From Sycobia sp. Sy_11 (taxonomy: Eukaryota; Arthropoda; Insecta; Hymenoptera; Epichrysomallidae): 64,000 bases of DNA. Made by a program: the position numbers and the translations under genes. The first letter of the stretch is position 1. Every line of letters starts with the position of its first letter. Below the pieces are notes generated by a model. That model did no database searches and had not been told where the DNA came from. It saw only the letters and a list, made by a program, of their open reading frames with translations. Location of the stretch: NCBI GenBank assembly GCA_018907035.1, contig JACCIC010000014.1, forward strand, positions 1,419,001 to 1,483,000, read 5' to 3'. Shown here in pieces: positions 23,538-35,034 of this stretch.

Positions 23538-23572
<35 letters not shown>
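23538..23572. repeat. (TA)n microsatellite
   Basis: Pure TA array. Confidence 0.95.
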
Positions 23573-23575
<3 letters not shown>

Positions 23576-23879
23576 GCATTGTATTTGTTATCATATTTAT
23601 TTAAATGAAATAAGATATAATAATATAATACTTTATCCAACTATCAACTATACATATAAACAAGAAGAATTAAAAAATTATCAATTATTATCGAAATAAC
23701 TCATCAGAACCCTACCGGAAGATAGAGAGAAAGTATCCCTCAGCCCAATATCTTATTTCTATCGCACCGATGAAAACTCACCGCAGACTTGTAATATGGG
23801 ACTGATAGGGATGGCTTTCTTCAGTCATTCATATGTTCTAAGACATAACGCGAAAGAATCAACCCCACGCGCGGAGTCC

Positions 23880-24213
23880 CAATCTCATGTATAAGCATAT
23901 ATACATAGACAGGTCATGCGTATCAGTCAAAATTCGCAATTAAGATCCATAAGTTGTGCCTTACGCAGAGACGGGAGGGGATGGGAGGTGATATGGGTGG
24001 AAGGGTTAAACGGTCGGGCGCCAGTCGCAAGCTGGAAATTACGACGAGAGACTCTTCTTTGTCCTCTCTCTCTCTCTCTCTCCCTCTCTCTGTCTCGCGG
24101 AACTTAAGAATGCGGGACGACGTGTCGGCGTAACTCCTTATACTATACGAAACTATCCCCTCCTCTATCCCGACAACTTCTCTTCCGCGTTCGCGAGACG
24201 CCGCGCGTCCTGC

Positions 24214-24255
<42 letters not shown>

Positions 24256-24560
24256 GTACGCCGGAAGCTCCGCACCAAACTTCTCGCCCCTCCCTTCTTC
24301 AGACCGTTGTAAACTACCTGAAGATAAACGAGCTATATACACACGGTAGCCCCGATGCAGCCGGCTGACGCTGATGCTACTGCCGCGCCGCCCCGGCGCG
24401 CGCTCCCTATACGTATCGTCCTGGTATACCTATGCAACGCGCGCACGCGCATGTATGTGTGTTTCGGAACGAGTGTTTATATATATATATATATATACAT
24501 ACGCACGAGCTGCTGCGGCGCGAAGTCGAGAAAGATTGGGCGGGGGGTACGAGGGACGAC
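23880..24560. other. GC-rich island with TC and TA arrays
   Basis: (TC)n at about 24064-24090 and (TA)n at 24215-24252 and 24479-24497. Open frames are compositional. Confidence 0.45.
24215..24252. repeat. (TA)n microsatellite
   Basis: TA array embedded in a GC-rich island. Confidence 0.95.
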
Positions 24561-25096
24561 CTAAATCGCCGTTGGTATTATTCGAAGCAGGCATTAAAAT
24601 GGCACTTTAGTCATTGTGTCCCAACGAGGCATTGTATTATAATAATAAGAAGTATACTAATATTATTAGCGTGTATAGTTCTCGAAAATCGGGTACTCGG
24701 TAGAGGAGGGGGGGGGGAATAATTCGAGAAATATTCCGCGTGTTACGTATAGAAGTGAAACAAGGCCGGGCGTATAAAATTACTCGATTACTCGATGGTT
24801 TCTCTGTCGAAAAAATTCCCTGTCCTGTATGCATTGGAATACATTTAAACTGTTTTTTTCTTCTTCTTGTTATGATTCGTTTAATTAACGTTAAGTCCCC
24901 TGGCGTAGATATCGATGGCATAGACAATAACAATTTTTCAAGTAATATTTATTGCGGTGAAAAAAAAAAAATTAGACAAGGCAAATTGACCTCCTTCGGT
25001 AAGTACTAATGTTAGTTCTTCACAACATATAGAAATTACGAGCAAATATTAAAAGTGAGACGGATGATTTGCGTCGAATGCTCTCGAATTTTCTAT

Positions 25097-25402
25097 AATT
25101 GAAATCGAAGTGTAAACGAAGCGCAAGAAATTCCATGGGAAGAATTGGTAGAATTCTGTCGCGATCGCTTCGTGAGGACGAATATAAAGCCTTGGGCGCG
25201 AAGGAAGGGAGTAAATACAGCCATCAATCCGACCTATCGAAATACGAAGAAAACCTGGCCCGCGCGATTCCCACCCCAGTTCAATAAACAGGTTAAGCCG
25301 AAAAATCCGGGGAGCTATGTCGTCCCGTTGAATAATTGCGATTGTACGGTTCTACGGCCTTTATCGAAGACTTCTGTGTGTTTAATTGGACGTGAAAATT
25401 AA
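25097..25402 (+). CDS. about 100-codon start-less ORF, unknown
   Basis: The frame is open from just after a TGA near 25095 to TAA at 25400-25402. The product is rich in Trp, Pro, Arg and Asn (IPWEELVEFCRDRFVR early, KTWPARFPPQFNKQ mid) with a Cys-containing C-terminus. It is less repetitive than other frames here. The +1 frame is also open for 62 codons. No domain is recognised. Confidence 0.2.
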
Positions 25403-25419
25403 CGCAGATATCTGATACG

Positions 25420-26040
25420 ACACGTAACGACATTTCTGCTCTGCCGTATAAAGTGTGCGTTTCGATTCGATATCTGCCGTTTTCTTGCATCAATTGCATT
25501 GATTTTTCTAATTCTTGCGGATTATGTGTTAAAATGTACGTGTCTATTTTTTTTTATCGACAAAATATTGTTACTAATCGATTGTTTTATTCCTTACTAT
25601 CCTTTATTTTATAAACTATGTATCGAAATTTTTTCTGAAATAAGTATGATCTTGGTGGAAAAAAAAAAATTAGTTGTTTTATTTATATTTATTTAAATTT
25701 TTCGATAGGAAAATAAAGACTTTAACTTTGAAATATTCTATAATTATAATACTGAACTTGTCATTTACTGTTTTCATAATTTCGTACTAAATATTTATTT
25801 GATAAATCACCTTTAGAACATTCGTTTTAATATATATTTTCTTTAAAAAAAAAAAATCAACATCCATCATTAGAATGGCTTATTCGTTGCAAATACAAAT
25901 ATCAAAAAAATTATTCGTATAATTTTCTAAAATATATCACATTTCTGACTATATTATTAGCATCGTAATACAAACGCTGAAATAATTTCTGTTCCGTAAT
26001 TGTAAGGCGAAAAACAAAACAACGGACAAGCAAATAATCT
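25420..26040. other. AT-rich stretch, nothing seen
   Basis: Hydrophobic AT-rich ORF at 25499-25696 is compositional. Confidence 0.45.
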
Positions 26041-26575
26041 ATATCAATTTCACGACATAAAATCTTACCGTGCGGGAGATATTCAGGTATAAAGGGAAAG
26101 AGAGAGAGAGAGAGAGAGAGGGAGGGAGGGAGAGCGTGAGATGGCGGAGTAAAAGCGAGACGCGCGCTCGCATTGCCGTGATTACGTGGCAGTCGCCCCG
26201 GCCCATGCGTTACGTGCATAACCAGCGCGCCGTCGCCGACCCACCGCCCGGTACTCCGCCGTTACGATATGCGCCCGAGCCTCCGAAACCGATCCAATCC
26301 CAGGCCGGCGGCTCGGCTCGGCGATCGATCGTCGTCGTCGCCGTCGATTCCCTGCTTCGATTGTTGCGCGTACGTACGTAGATGTCGGATTAAATCGATA
26401 ATTCAAGATGCCATTAGCGAGGCGGCCGTGCTCCCCCCCCCCCCCCGAGGAAAAGAGAACGGGGCGGAAAGAATATCAGAGGGCCGAGCCAAGACGAATT
26501 TCCGTCTTAATTGCCGCGCGAGGCGCACGCCCGGTGGATAGGGGTGGAGTCTCATTAATAACGCTTTCCGTGTAT

Positions 26576-26614
<39 letters not shown>

Positions 26615-26960
26615 TATACAAAGGCTATACGTTCGCGGCCTGTCGTTGATCGCGGGAGGGAGAGCGAAGGAGAGAAAACTACCGCCGATATCCTTCGCGC
26701 TTTACCTTCGCTGCTCCTTTGTTCGCTCCTTAATTATCATTATTATTCGAACGTCCCCTTCGTCTTCTCCTTCACCTTGGTGGCGATGTATCGAGATATT
26801 ACACCATGGCGTTTATCGCGAGGAATTAATGCGTGATTTCTATTGGGAGGGAGCGTCGCTTATACGAGGAAAAACGCTGGATTTTCCATTTTGTGGATTA
26901 CAGACGCATGGTCGGTTAAAATATGGTCACGAAGATGATATCTGATAAAGTCACGATTAA
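26040..26960. other. GC-rich island with GA, C14 and TG tracts
   Basis: (AG)n at about 26099-26120, a C14 homopolymer at about 26432-26446, and (TG)n at 26582-26612. No gene recognised. Confidence 0.5.
26582..26612. repeat. (TG)n microsatellite
   Basis: Pure TG array. Confidence 0.95.
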
Positions 26961-26969
26961 TTGTCAAAA

Positions 26970-28560
26970 GGGATACTTTTATTTTTTTTTTAATAATAAA
27001 AGAAAATTATTCATTTCAATAGTTTTATTTTACAACGAGAAAGATGCTTTTGAGGAAATGATTTTGACCAAAATCCCGGCCCAGTCTTAAAACGTGATTT
27101 GGCTCTTTAACTTGACACATTAATCATTATTTCAGTTTTTATTTCGACGAGATTTTAGATCCGTAATGAATAATCAATTGGAGGTTTTTTTTTTTTGAAA
27201 ATTTTTTTAATGATTCTTTTACGTGTACTACAACTGTACTGTAGAAAAATAACTGCACTGAAACGATGCCTCAAGCCGATGTCAATCATAAAATTTTGAC
27301 GAAAAATTTTAATGAAAAAATTCAGCACAGATTTATGCAGTTGCCCATTTGTTATGTTCTGAAGTATATTCATCTACGTAAATAACGTATATAAAATTGA
27401 ACACATTCTCTCACGTTGCTGAATTGCAGAATGATAAACGACTGTCCGAAAATTTGATATTATGTAATGGATGCGTGAGATTTCAAATATTAAGGCTTTT
27501 TTTTTTGAAAAACGCCGTATACCAAATCGCGAGTTTATTTTATATAATAAAGTTGAATACTATACCTATGTCTTTTAAGTATATTGTTACAAATCATACT
27601 GTATTATAAATGATCATTTTTTCCTGTTACTATTAAAAAAAAATCGTATGGACGACGATGTTAAAAGTTCCACGTATCCCCTCATACGTATGTCGTATTG
27701 TTATACGCGGACTAGCATCATGGGACGGAGGAACTCTAGGTAAAAGTCAGTAAATTATAATTTAAACCGAAATTTTTGGGAAACGAAAATTGCCGAAGTT
27801 ATAGAGAAATTATTGGCTTTAATATGACCGTGAGCTGTTCCTCGCGCTCGAGTCACTTTCATCTGTCGTCAGCTTAATTCAAATTTTATTTACAGATGTT
27901 TCATCAGCCATAAAGCAATTCTTATGTTATACGCGTCAACGTTAACATCCCTATTCTCTTTACCCATTTTCACCCTCTGTCTTATAGATATTTTTTTGAT
28001 ATCGATTCTCAAGTACCTTGCTTATCTTACAATTGCAATTTTCACCTACCGTCGCTCATTTTTGATTTTATCGTTATTGTATCGTATTTGTCTCTTAAAT
28101 TATTCCGCAACGCAGACTGTTCGATATCTTTCCGTATGTTTAAATATGCATCGGATTACAGAAGAGCGTACGAACAATTTATATTACGTGTTTTAAGTGT
28201 CGCGCAGCTCGACCGAGTACGAAAATAAAGTTACGTTTTAATCGAATCAAAAATCCATGAATTAATGGAAAACAATAATTATTATTGCAATTTAAGCTAA
28301 TTTTTCATAAAATTCCTGTAATTATCTTGACTAAAAATGTTAATTCGTCTTTATATATAGCAACTGTAACGTTACAATTTTGAAATTAAAAAAAAAATAT
28401 ATTTGCGCCGTCATTTTCTTTTGAGAGTGATTGTTTGTTTATCTTACGATCGTATTGCTTATAGCTCTTTTCTAATAATTAATTACATGTATCATGCTGA
28501 GGACTTCGGAATCAACGCCCAATTCATTATTATTTGATCCATCGTCAATAAATTCATGCT
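26970..28560. other. AT-rich stretch, nothing assigned
   Basis: A 90-codon hydrophobic ORF at 27924-28196 (Leu/Ile-rich) could mimic a membrane protein but has no recognisable motif. Confidence 0.4.
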
Positions 28561-28887
28561 ACGCGGAGTATCGAAAGCCAGCTGAGAAAGAGAGGGCGAG
28601 GGGGGGGGGATAGGACGAACTCAAAAGAGTGCGTTTAAAAAATCGAAAAAGCACACGATCGCGTCTACCGCGCGCGCAATGCGAGAGCGTGTGTAAATCG
28701 AAGTCTTTTTAAATCGTGCCACAACGGATCCACTGCCACTCGAGCCACAGCGTATGTCTCCGAAGTCGCGAACTGTGCGACACGGCGTTTTAATAAAAAT
28801 ATAGCCAAAATTTCTAGAAACTCGTCGTGTCGGTGCGAAAAGTTGGCATGATGGCACGGAAACATTCGTCTATGGAAAGAAGGACGT

Positions 28888-28918
<31 letters not shown>

Positions 28919-29265
28919 TTTTTTTTGCTCTCTTCGCAAACTCCTCGATGGCCGAATTACGCCGTACGCGAGATGCTCAACGCGCTGTGCGTAAGCGGCT
29001 CTTGCCGTAGTACAAAGCAACGACTGCCGTCGCGACGAAGTAAATGCCCGTAGTGCTTGGCTAAATATGAACTGCTCGGCTTGCGTGGACGGCCGGCGTC
29101 CCGAATTATCTTTGGCTTTAATAAGGTGCCGGGCTCGAAGATCAAAAGCGTCCCAAGAGCCAAAGCAGCCTGTAAACAGATGTAAAATTTAACGTCGAAA
29201 ACTATACCGCACTCCACTCACGAGTTCAATGTACACTTGCACCCTCAGCGCTAGTTACTATAATA

Positions 29266-29327
<62 letters not shown>

Positions 29328-29720
29328 AGTGGAACGACGAAACTTCCGTTTCGGGCAGTCAGGTGCTAGTCCTCGAAACCGATAGCGCACGTCTTCGCGT
29401 GTGTGTTCCCCTCCGCGAACCACCTCCCACCCCATCCCCACCACCCCTATCAGCAGCCAGACGCGGCGATCTCGATTCCACCCCGCACGCTCGATGGGCG
29501 TTTAACAAGCTGTCCCAGGATATCCGTATACCGAGAGGGAGGCTGGTAACAGGGCGCATCATCAGCGTATTGTCGAAGCGCGCGTATGTGTGTGTGTGCG
29601 CGCGCGCACTGTTACACGCGACGCGCTGCGTCATCCTAACAAGAGAGTCCTTTTCCCTTCGGAGAAGCTCGCGGGCCATGGAGCGAGGCGTTAGGCGCTG
29701 ACTGCCTATCAAATCTTTGG
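28560..29720. other. GC-rich island with SSRs
   Basis: Contains (TC)n (about 28890-28912), a G tract near 28602-28611 and an interrupted TA array (29263-29325). The minus-strand frame 28957-29217 follows an acceptor-like CATCTGTTTACAG near 29171 and encodes ALALGTLLIFEPGTLLKPK. It is suggestive, but no family is recognised. Confidence 0.4.
29263..29325. repeat. interrupted (TA)n microsatellite
   Basis: TA array with one CA interruption, at the inner edge of a GC-rich island. Confidence 0.95.
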
Positions 29721-29755
29721 GCTAGGACCTGCGCCTCCGCTTCACCCTCCCCTCA

Positions 29756-29759
<4 letters not shown>

Positions 29760-29794
<35 letters not shown>
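29760..29794. repeat. (TC)n microsatellite
   Basis: Pure TC array. Confidence 0.95.
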
Positions 29795-29797
<3 letters not shown>

Positions 29798-29956
29798 CCC
29801 CTTGAGGGATTTAATGAACCATCAACCGTTGCCGCTCGCCTCGGACCGCGCGTTATTAATCACCCTGGGATAGCGCTAAGTCCTACATCATTCCTTCCTC
29901 CTTCCGAAATCGCTGAGTTGATATTTGGCCCGCTACCCCCCTTCGCCATTCCTCTG

Positions 29957-29959
<3 letters not shown>

Positions 29960-30004
<45 letters not shown>
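29960..30004. repeat. (TA)n microsatellite
   Basis: TA array within GC-rich DNA. Confidence 0.95.
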
Positions 30005-30008
<4 letters not shown>

Positions 30009-30078
30009 GCGAACGCCTCTCGACTCGCCGACTAGCCTGTCCGCCCGTCCGTTCATGCCCTATATATAATATATATGA

Positions 30079-30112
30079 TAACAATAACAGCAACAACAAC
30101 AACAACAACAAC

Positions 30113-30142
<30 letters not shown>
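30079..30142. repeat. compound (AAC)n(AAT)n microsatellite
   Basis: AAC units change directly into AAT units, a compound trinucleotide SSR. Confidence 0.95.
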
Positions 30143-30143
<1 letters not shown>

Positions 30144-30199
30144 CAGTATCAAGAAATTGTGAATTAATGGCCGTTGGAGAACTTCCCGCAGCGCTCCTA

Positions 30200-31980
30200 T
30201 AATGCGGAGTGCGCGCGGTATGCGTCAGGTAAAGCGATCGGACTGCGGGTGTTCGGGGTGAAGGCTGACGGAAGGGCGAGGAGGCGAGCGCCTTGGCGTT
30301 TATTCGATACTTTCTTGACGGCGCCGATGCGCTGCCGCTATCGCGTGGATTATTATCGCGAGAGCTTGGCTCGATATTAAATTTTCCGCGATGGACTTGT
30401 ATTCCATACCGCGATGACAATTTGCAAAAATTCGATTTTCACAATAATTCAGGGCGCAGTTACGCCGTGCACTTTTTTGCAAGTACTTTGCGATAGTTCG
30501 ACGGCAGGGGGACGGAAACTTTATGCAGAAATCGCATAGCTAATGCTGCTCGCTGTTCCCAATTCTAATCACGATCGGGACAGAGAAAACGTGTGAACAA
30601 GTTACATTGACAATTGAAATGTGATACGCCCTAGTTGCGGCGGAAAGCAGAACCAGCAATTGTGACCGCCGTGATTCGGAGTTTCTAAGAATTTGTTTGA
30701 AAAAATTCTTAAAGATGTAATTCATTTTTTGATATTAGACGACGAGCAATCATTAAGAATGGACCCAAATAATAAAAATGAAATGTGACAAAATAGTCCT
30801 TTATCCACATATGTTAAAATTATGAAGACAAAAATCTAAAACATAATACAATTACATTTCACGAATTCTTTTTATTTCGTTTCTGTTGTTATTACATTAT
30901 GCTGTTTGATTAAAATGTAAAGGCGATAATTATATCACATTTATCCTGTTTTTTAATATTCAATGGGACTAAAAAATATGGCAGAATATTTTAATAAGTA
31001 TTTTAATTTACGCAACACCTATATTTCAGTTAAAATATAAATTCTCCATACGAACACCGTATACTCATTTCCGACTATTTTTTATTTACTTCGGTGACTA
31101 CCCATGATGGACATTTTCTTTACCAATACAAGACGGAACAGCCAGCAAGGTATATTTGCAACTGGCGCAATTTCTATCGAATATATGAAAAAATTAGGTG
31201 AGAGCGTTGCCTTTATAAAACGCCAGCTATATTCTTATCCGATCTTACTGCTGTTGTGATACGCGGAACGCAGCTCCGGTAGTCCGCTACGAAATCGTTT
31301 CATTACGAATTATACAGATAAAATTGCACGTCGACGTATGAAATAGAAATCGCGACATTGCCAAGTTTGCGCACTGGTCAATTACGGGTTTACATTAGGA
31401 ACATACCCCGCACGTCGTTGCCTTGATCCTCAAAACTGAAGTACTGGAATCGCAGACATACCGGTGTGGGACAGTAGGAAGTGATAATATCGGACTCGAG
31501 AAATACATTAAAATGCATCGACGAGGTCAAGCGCGTTCGAAGACTGACTATATGAACTATTTAAAAATCAACAATTTCGGATCACCGCATTAACTATAAA
31601 AGTAATCGGAAGTACCCCAGACAACTCAGGAATAACGCAAAAGTTTGGGGAAAAAAAGTCGACTCGCGTTGGAAAATAAAGAAAACATCGGCGATGCGAA
31701 TTGTCCAAAGCGCGGCGACACCACAGAACCGTAATCAAACAACCTGGACCAAATTTGCAGACGTTATATAAGTGGCTAATGGCTTTTTAATTTCTGAAAC
31801 GGTTTTCGACAGATTACTTGGGCCAAACTCCAATGGGCGACGGGAAAATAATTCACTTCAAGGTAATCGGATAAAATACTCGAAATGTGCTTGACGCTTG
31901 TAAAAGATCGACTCGTACGTTGTTAAACGTCAGATAAACAGGGGTAAATGTGATTAGTTCGTGTATTCGTAAGCTTTTCA
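30200..31980. other. mixed DNA, no gene assigned
   Basis: Moderately GC-rich to about 30400, then AT-rich. The 31.1-31.9 kb part is less repetitive than most AT-rich DNA here, but I recognise no domain. Confidence 0.35.
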
Positions 31981-31988
31981 CGTACCTG

Positions 31989-32447
31989 TTACCTTAGCAA
32001 TAGAATCGTGGATTTATTAAGAAATAGATAATGCTCCAAACTGTTGTAAGAAATCGTACAGTTTCGAAGGTCGTCCTGCGCCCAATACGTATGGAATCCC
32101 ATCCTGGAAAAGCAACCACTTGGGACAAAGGCGTATCTAGCGGACGAGAGCTTTTTTTGATGCCGCCAATTGTCTTGTCGATTTTTTTTTTCGTCTAGGC
32201 CAAAATTATGTACAATCTTACGTATACGCGAGCTTTGGAAAAAAAACCGTCTCGCTGGAAGGAAGGCGCGCTTAGCTCGTCTTTCACGGAGGCGAATAAA
32301 TCGAGAGCAGACAGTAGGCGGTGGATGGAAGTTTTTACAATGGACATATTTTTTTCCGAAAAACACCATTAGTACATATATAATAACACAAATTTTATAA
32401 TTGAAATACATTTCTAAGAATATATTTTCACTCTTGGGTGATTCCAC
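31989..32447 (-). CDS. 152-codon ORF running out of the inverted-repeat element, unknown
   Basis: This is the longest ORF in the window not caused by a microsatellite. Its ATG at 32445-32447 lies inside the left inverted terminus of the hammerhead element, and it runs away from the element. The middle is Arg/Lys-rich (RFIRLRERRAKRAF) and includes SGCFSRMGFHTYWAQDDLRN. No reverse transcriptase, GIY-YIG or transposase motif is seen. It may be chance. Confidence 0.15.
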   Translation of the reverse strand: MESPKSENIFLEMYFNYKICVIIYVLMVFFGKKYVHCKNFHPPPTVCSRFIRLRERRAKRAFLPARRFFFQSSRIRKIVHNFGLDEKKNRQDNWRHQKKLSSARYAFVPSGCFSRMGFHTYWAQDDLRNCTISYNSLEHYLFLNKSTILLLR

Positions 32448-32945
32448 AGATTAAGCGACGTACAACATCGACAAATTCCTCTCATCGACGATTAAGTCGA
32501 ATGACTTAATATTATTTTATTTGTTACTGATTGCTGGAAAAGCAAAAAGTCGCTATTGAACTTTCTAAGATATGTACAAGTAATAATTTGAAATCCCGGA
32601 TTTTTAAACAATACTCTTCTCACATAGATAAGTTTATCGGCTTTATATTATAAGTTGTCATCGATTTTAGCAAGCATCGTACGTCTAGGAATTGATTATC
32701 TGTCGTCCTACTGATGAGCCCAACAGGTAACTGAGGGCGAAACGTACAAATAGTATTTATTTTCGGCGAATGATTTATATTTATTCTTCAAAAATTACAA
32801 GTTATATTTTGCACATGTCGAGGAAAGAAAATAACTCTCGAATGACTTAATCGTTGATGAGAGAAATTTGTCGATGTTGTACGTCGCTTAATCTGTGGAA
32901 TCACCCAAGAGTGAAAATATATTCTTAGAAATATATCTCAATTAT
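32397..32945 (+). mobile_element. 549-bp inverted-repeat element carrying a hammerhead ribozyme
   Basis: The left terminus (32397-32498) and the right terminus (32844-32945) are inverted copies: 102 bp with 4 mismatches. They begin ATAATTGA and share CACTCTTGGGTGATTCCACA. The 345-bp interior has no ORF of note and contains the hammerhead at 32679-32747. No clear target-site duplication is seen. A 19-bp direct repeat (ATATTATTTTATTTGTTAC) lies inside next to the left terminus (32509-32527) and again outside the right terminus (32981-32999). The high arm identity suggests a fairly recent event. A DNA-transposon MITE and an inverted-LTR retroelement remnant (as in Penelope-like elements, known to carry hammerheads) are both possible. 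Confidence 0.75.
32679..32747 (+). ncRNA. type III hammerhead self-cleaving ribozyme
   Basis: All hammerhead elements occur in order. Stem III 5' strand is GTACGT (32679-32684), followed by the cleavage-site C (32685). Stem I is TAGGA (32686-32690) paired with TCCTA (32706-32710) across a 15-nt loop. The core is CTGATGA (32711-32717). Stem II is GCCC (32718-32721) paired with GGGC (32735-32738) across a 13-nt loop. GAAA is 32739-32742, and ACGTAC (32742-32747) closes a perfect 6-bp stem III. Every invariant core base is present: C3, U4, G5, A6, G8, A9, G12, A13, A14, the A15.1-U16.1 pair and C17. Cleavage is predicted after 32685. Open ends at stem III define type III. It sits in the hub of a 549-bp inverted-repeat element. 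Activity is untested. Confidence 0.85.
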
Positions 32946-33000
32946 TTTATTTAATTCCACAAAACAAAATAGCGCACCGTATATTATTTTATTTGTTACA

Positions 33001-33005
<5 letters not shown>

Positions 33006-33051
<46 letters not shown>
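33006..33051. repeat. (TA)n microsatellite
   Basis: TA array beginning about 60 bases outside the right terminus of the hammerhead element. Confidence 0.95.
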
Positions 33052-33055
<4 letters not shown>

Positions 33056-33059
33056 GAAG

Positions 33060-33860
33060 TATAGAAAGGCTTCAAATTATCATAATTAAAAAAAATTTGT
33101 TTCAACATTGACATTTTAAAATGCAATAACTCGCTCTTTTTTATACACTTTCGTTACTTACACAAATATTAATAAATTAAACAATGGAAATGTCACGTTA
33201 CATCTCGTGCTTCATTAACATGAAAGGTAAAGTACGCAAAAGGATGTATATTAAGAAATAGAAAAGGTTCGTAGTGTATATCTATGTTATTATTCAAGCT
33301 TACCCATATAATCTCCTAATGACACTCACAACCCCCAGCGAAATGCCCCAGCAGTACGAAAAAAAAGTCGACGTGTCGAGAAAATCCAGAATATGAGAGT
33401 ATGTAGGCGATGCTTCAGGGGGGAGGGGGGCTCTGAGATTAAAAAATCGTTAAAATATCGAAATTTTATATAGGCAGAGGCCAGAAACACACTTTCGATA
33501 AAACCGACTGTATTGGAAAATTTTCCACTTTCTGGAAAAGTTGGAAAGCAATTTTTTCGTTCTCTTCGTTAACTTATAATAACGTCGATGGCTGAGTTCA
33601 ATCTATAAGCAGAGCACGATGGATGACATTAGAAATATTAGAGAATGCTGATAAAGGTCCAAAATTTTCATATTATCTGTGAGAATCGAGGATTGCTTAT
33701 TAAACAGGTGGAGGGACGGGCCGTAAAAGTTACACTTTCTACTCATTTTATCATTTTAAATATACAGTAACACATTTACAATGCCAGGACAGATTGAAAA
33801 GTCTTCTTAACCAATTCAATAAGTATATAGCACACATTACGTTTTGAAATTTAATTCGTT
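33060..33860. other. AT-rich stretch, nothing seen
   Basis: No gene or element recognised; one short G-rich run near 33417-33430. Confidence 0.5.
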
Positions 33861-34023
33861 TGAGCTGCGGAGCCTCTCTCTCTCTCTCACTCTCTCCCTT
33901 ACCCTTTGTCTCTCCCACTCCAATCACTAAACAGCTCGTACTTTTCGCGCGTTTGCTTGAATAATAAGGAGAGGCCGAGACGACGCGGGCCGTAGGAAAA
34001 AAAACAGAGCGAAAAAACCGACG

Positions 34024-34026
<3 letters not shown>

Positions 34027-34058
<32 letters not shown>
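34027..34058. repeat. (GA)n microsatellite
   Basis: GA array at the edge of the 33.86-34.64 kb GC-rich island. Confidence 0.95.
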
Positions 34059-34059
<1 letters not shown>

Positions 34060-34063
<4 letters not shown>

Positions 34064-34367
34064 CGGGAAAATGTATGTATGGCATTGGCGCGCGGCCCGC
34101 GGGAGAAGGCTCGGATGTAATCAAGGAAAGGAGGGGGCGGAGCGGGCGGGGTTGGGGAGGCGGAAGGAGAGCGAAAGCGAAGGGGACGAGGGAGTCGGCA
34201 AGAAGCAATTGCTCGGGAGCCAAAGAATTCCGAGTAGCAGTTACAATAGTATGTACAATACTTCTTGAATTCAGGTGTTCCGGCGATACTCGATGAAAAA
34301 TTCTATGCATATCTGAGCACATAACCGGCGGCGCCGCCGCGCGATACTCTCGCGCGCCCTTGCCGAG

Positions 34368-34425
<58 letters not shown>

Positions 34426-34640
34426 CACGAGCACCAGCGTTTCTAGATATTAATGCACCATTTTCGTTGCACGCCCCGGCGCTGCCTCGTTCGCCCGCAT
34501 CCGCCCATCCCACGCGTCTCCGTGGCTCTCTGTCTTTTCCGCCCTCTTTCGTCCCGTCCTGCATTTTCATGTATTATACGTTTCGACGACGGAGATGGAG
34601 AAAGAGAAGGGGCGATGCGGCGATCGTACAATCCGTTAAA
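34060..34640. other. GC-rich island
   Basis: CpG-rich, with a G-quadruplex-like run near 34145-34165 and the TA array 34370-34419. No gene recognised. Confidence 0.45.
34370..34419. repeat. (TA)n microsatellite
   Basis: TA array embedded in a GC-rich island. Confidence 0.95.
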
Positions 34641-34649
34641 CATTGTACC

Positions 34650-35003
34650 CCACTCTCATATCGAGGCTTTCGGGTGTATTAATCCCCCCCTCCCCCCATT
34701 GACAAAACTATTACTACATGCTAAACTTAACAGGTAAAGATAAGTGATTAAAATAAGGCTTGGGATTAAATAATTGACCTTAGATGGAAATGAGCGAGTA
34801 CAGGGGATACGGTGTGTACGGTGAAAGTAATACATGATTAAAATAATACAGTAACTTACTGTTGGGCATGAACAAAGATAGCGATAATTAAAAATGAAGT
34901 AATGAGACAAGCACAGTTTTATATAACTATTATGATGGAGCTTCTCAACTTGGCCCTTCTGAATTACTTATCGAATCTAGTCGTTAGACCGTGTGTGTGT
35001 GAA

Positions 35004-35034
<31 letters not shown>

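Noticed and set aside
27924..28196. Hydrophobic 90-codon ORF suggestive of a chemoreceptor
   Set aside because: Leu/Ile richness is expected in AT-rich DNA and no receptor motif, splice site or neighbour supports it.
30079..30142. Asn-repeat reading of the AAC/AAT array
   Set aside because: The poly-Asn and poly-Leu frames are products of the microsatellite.
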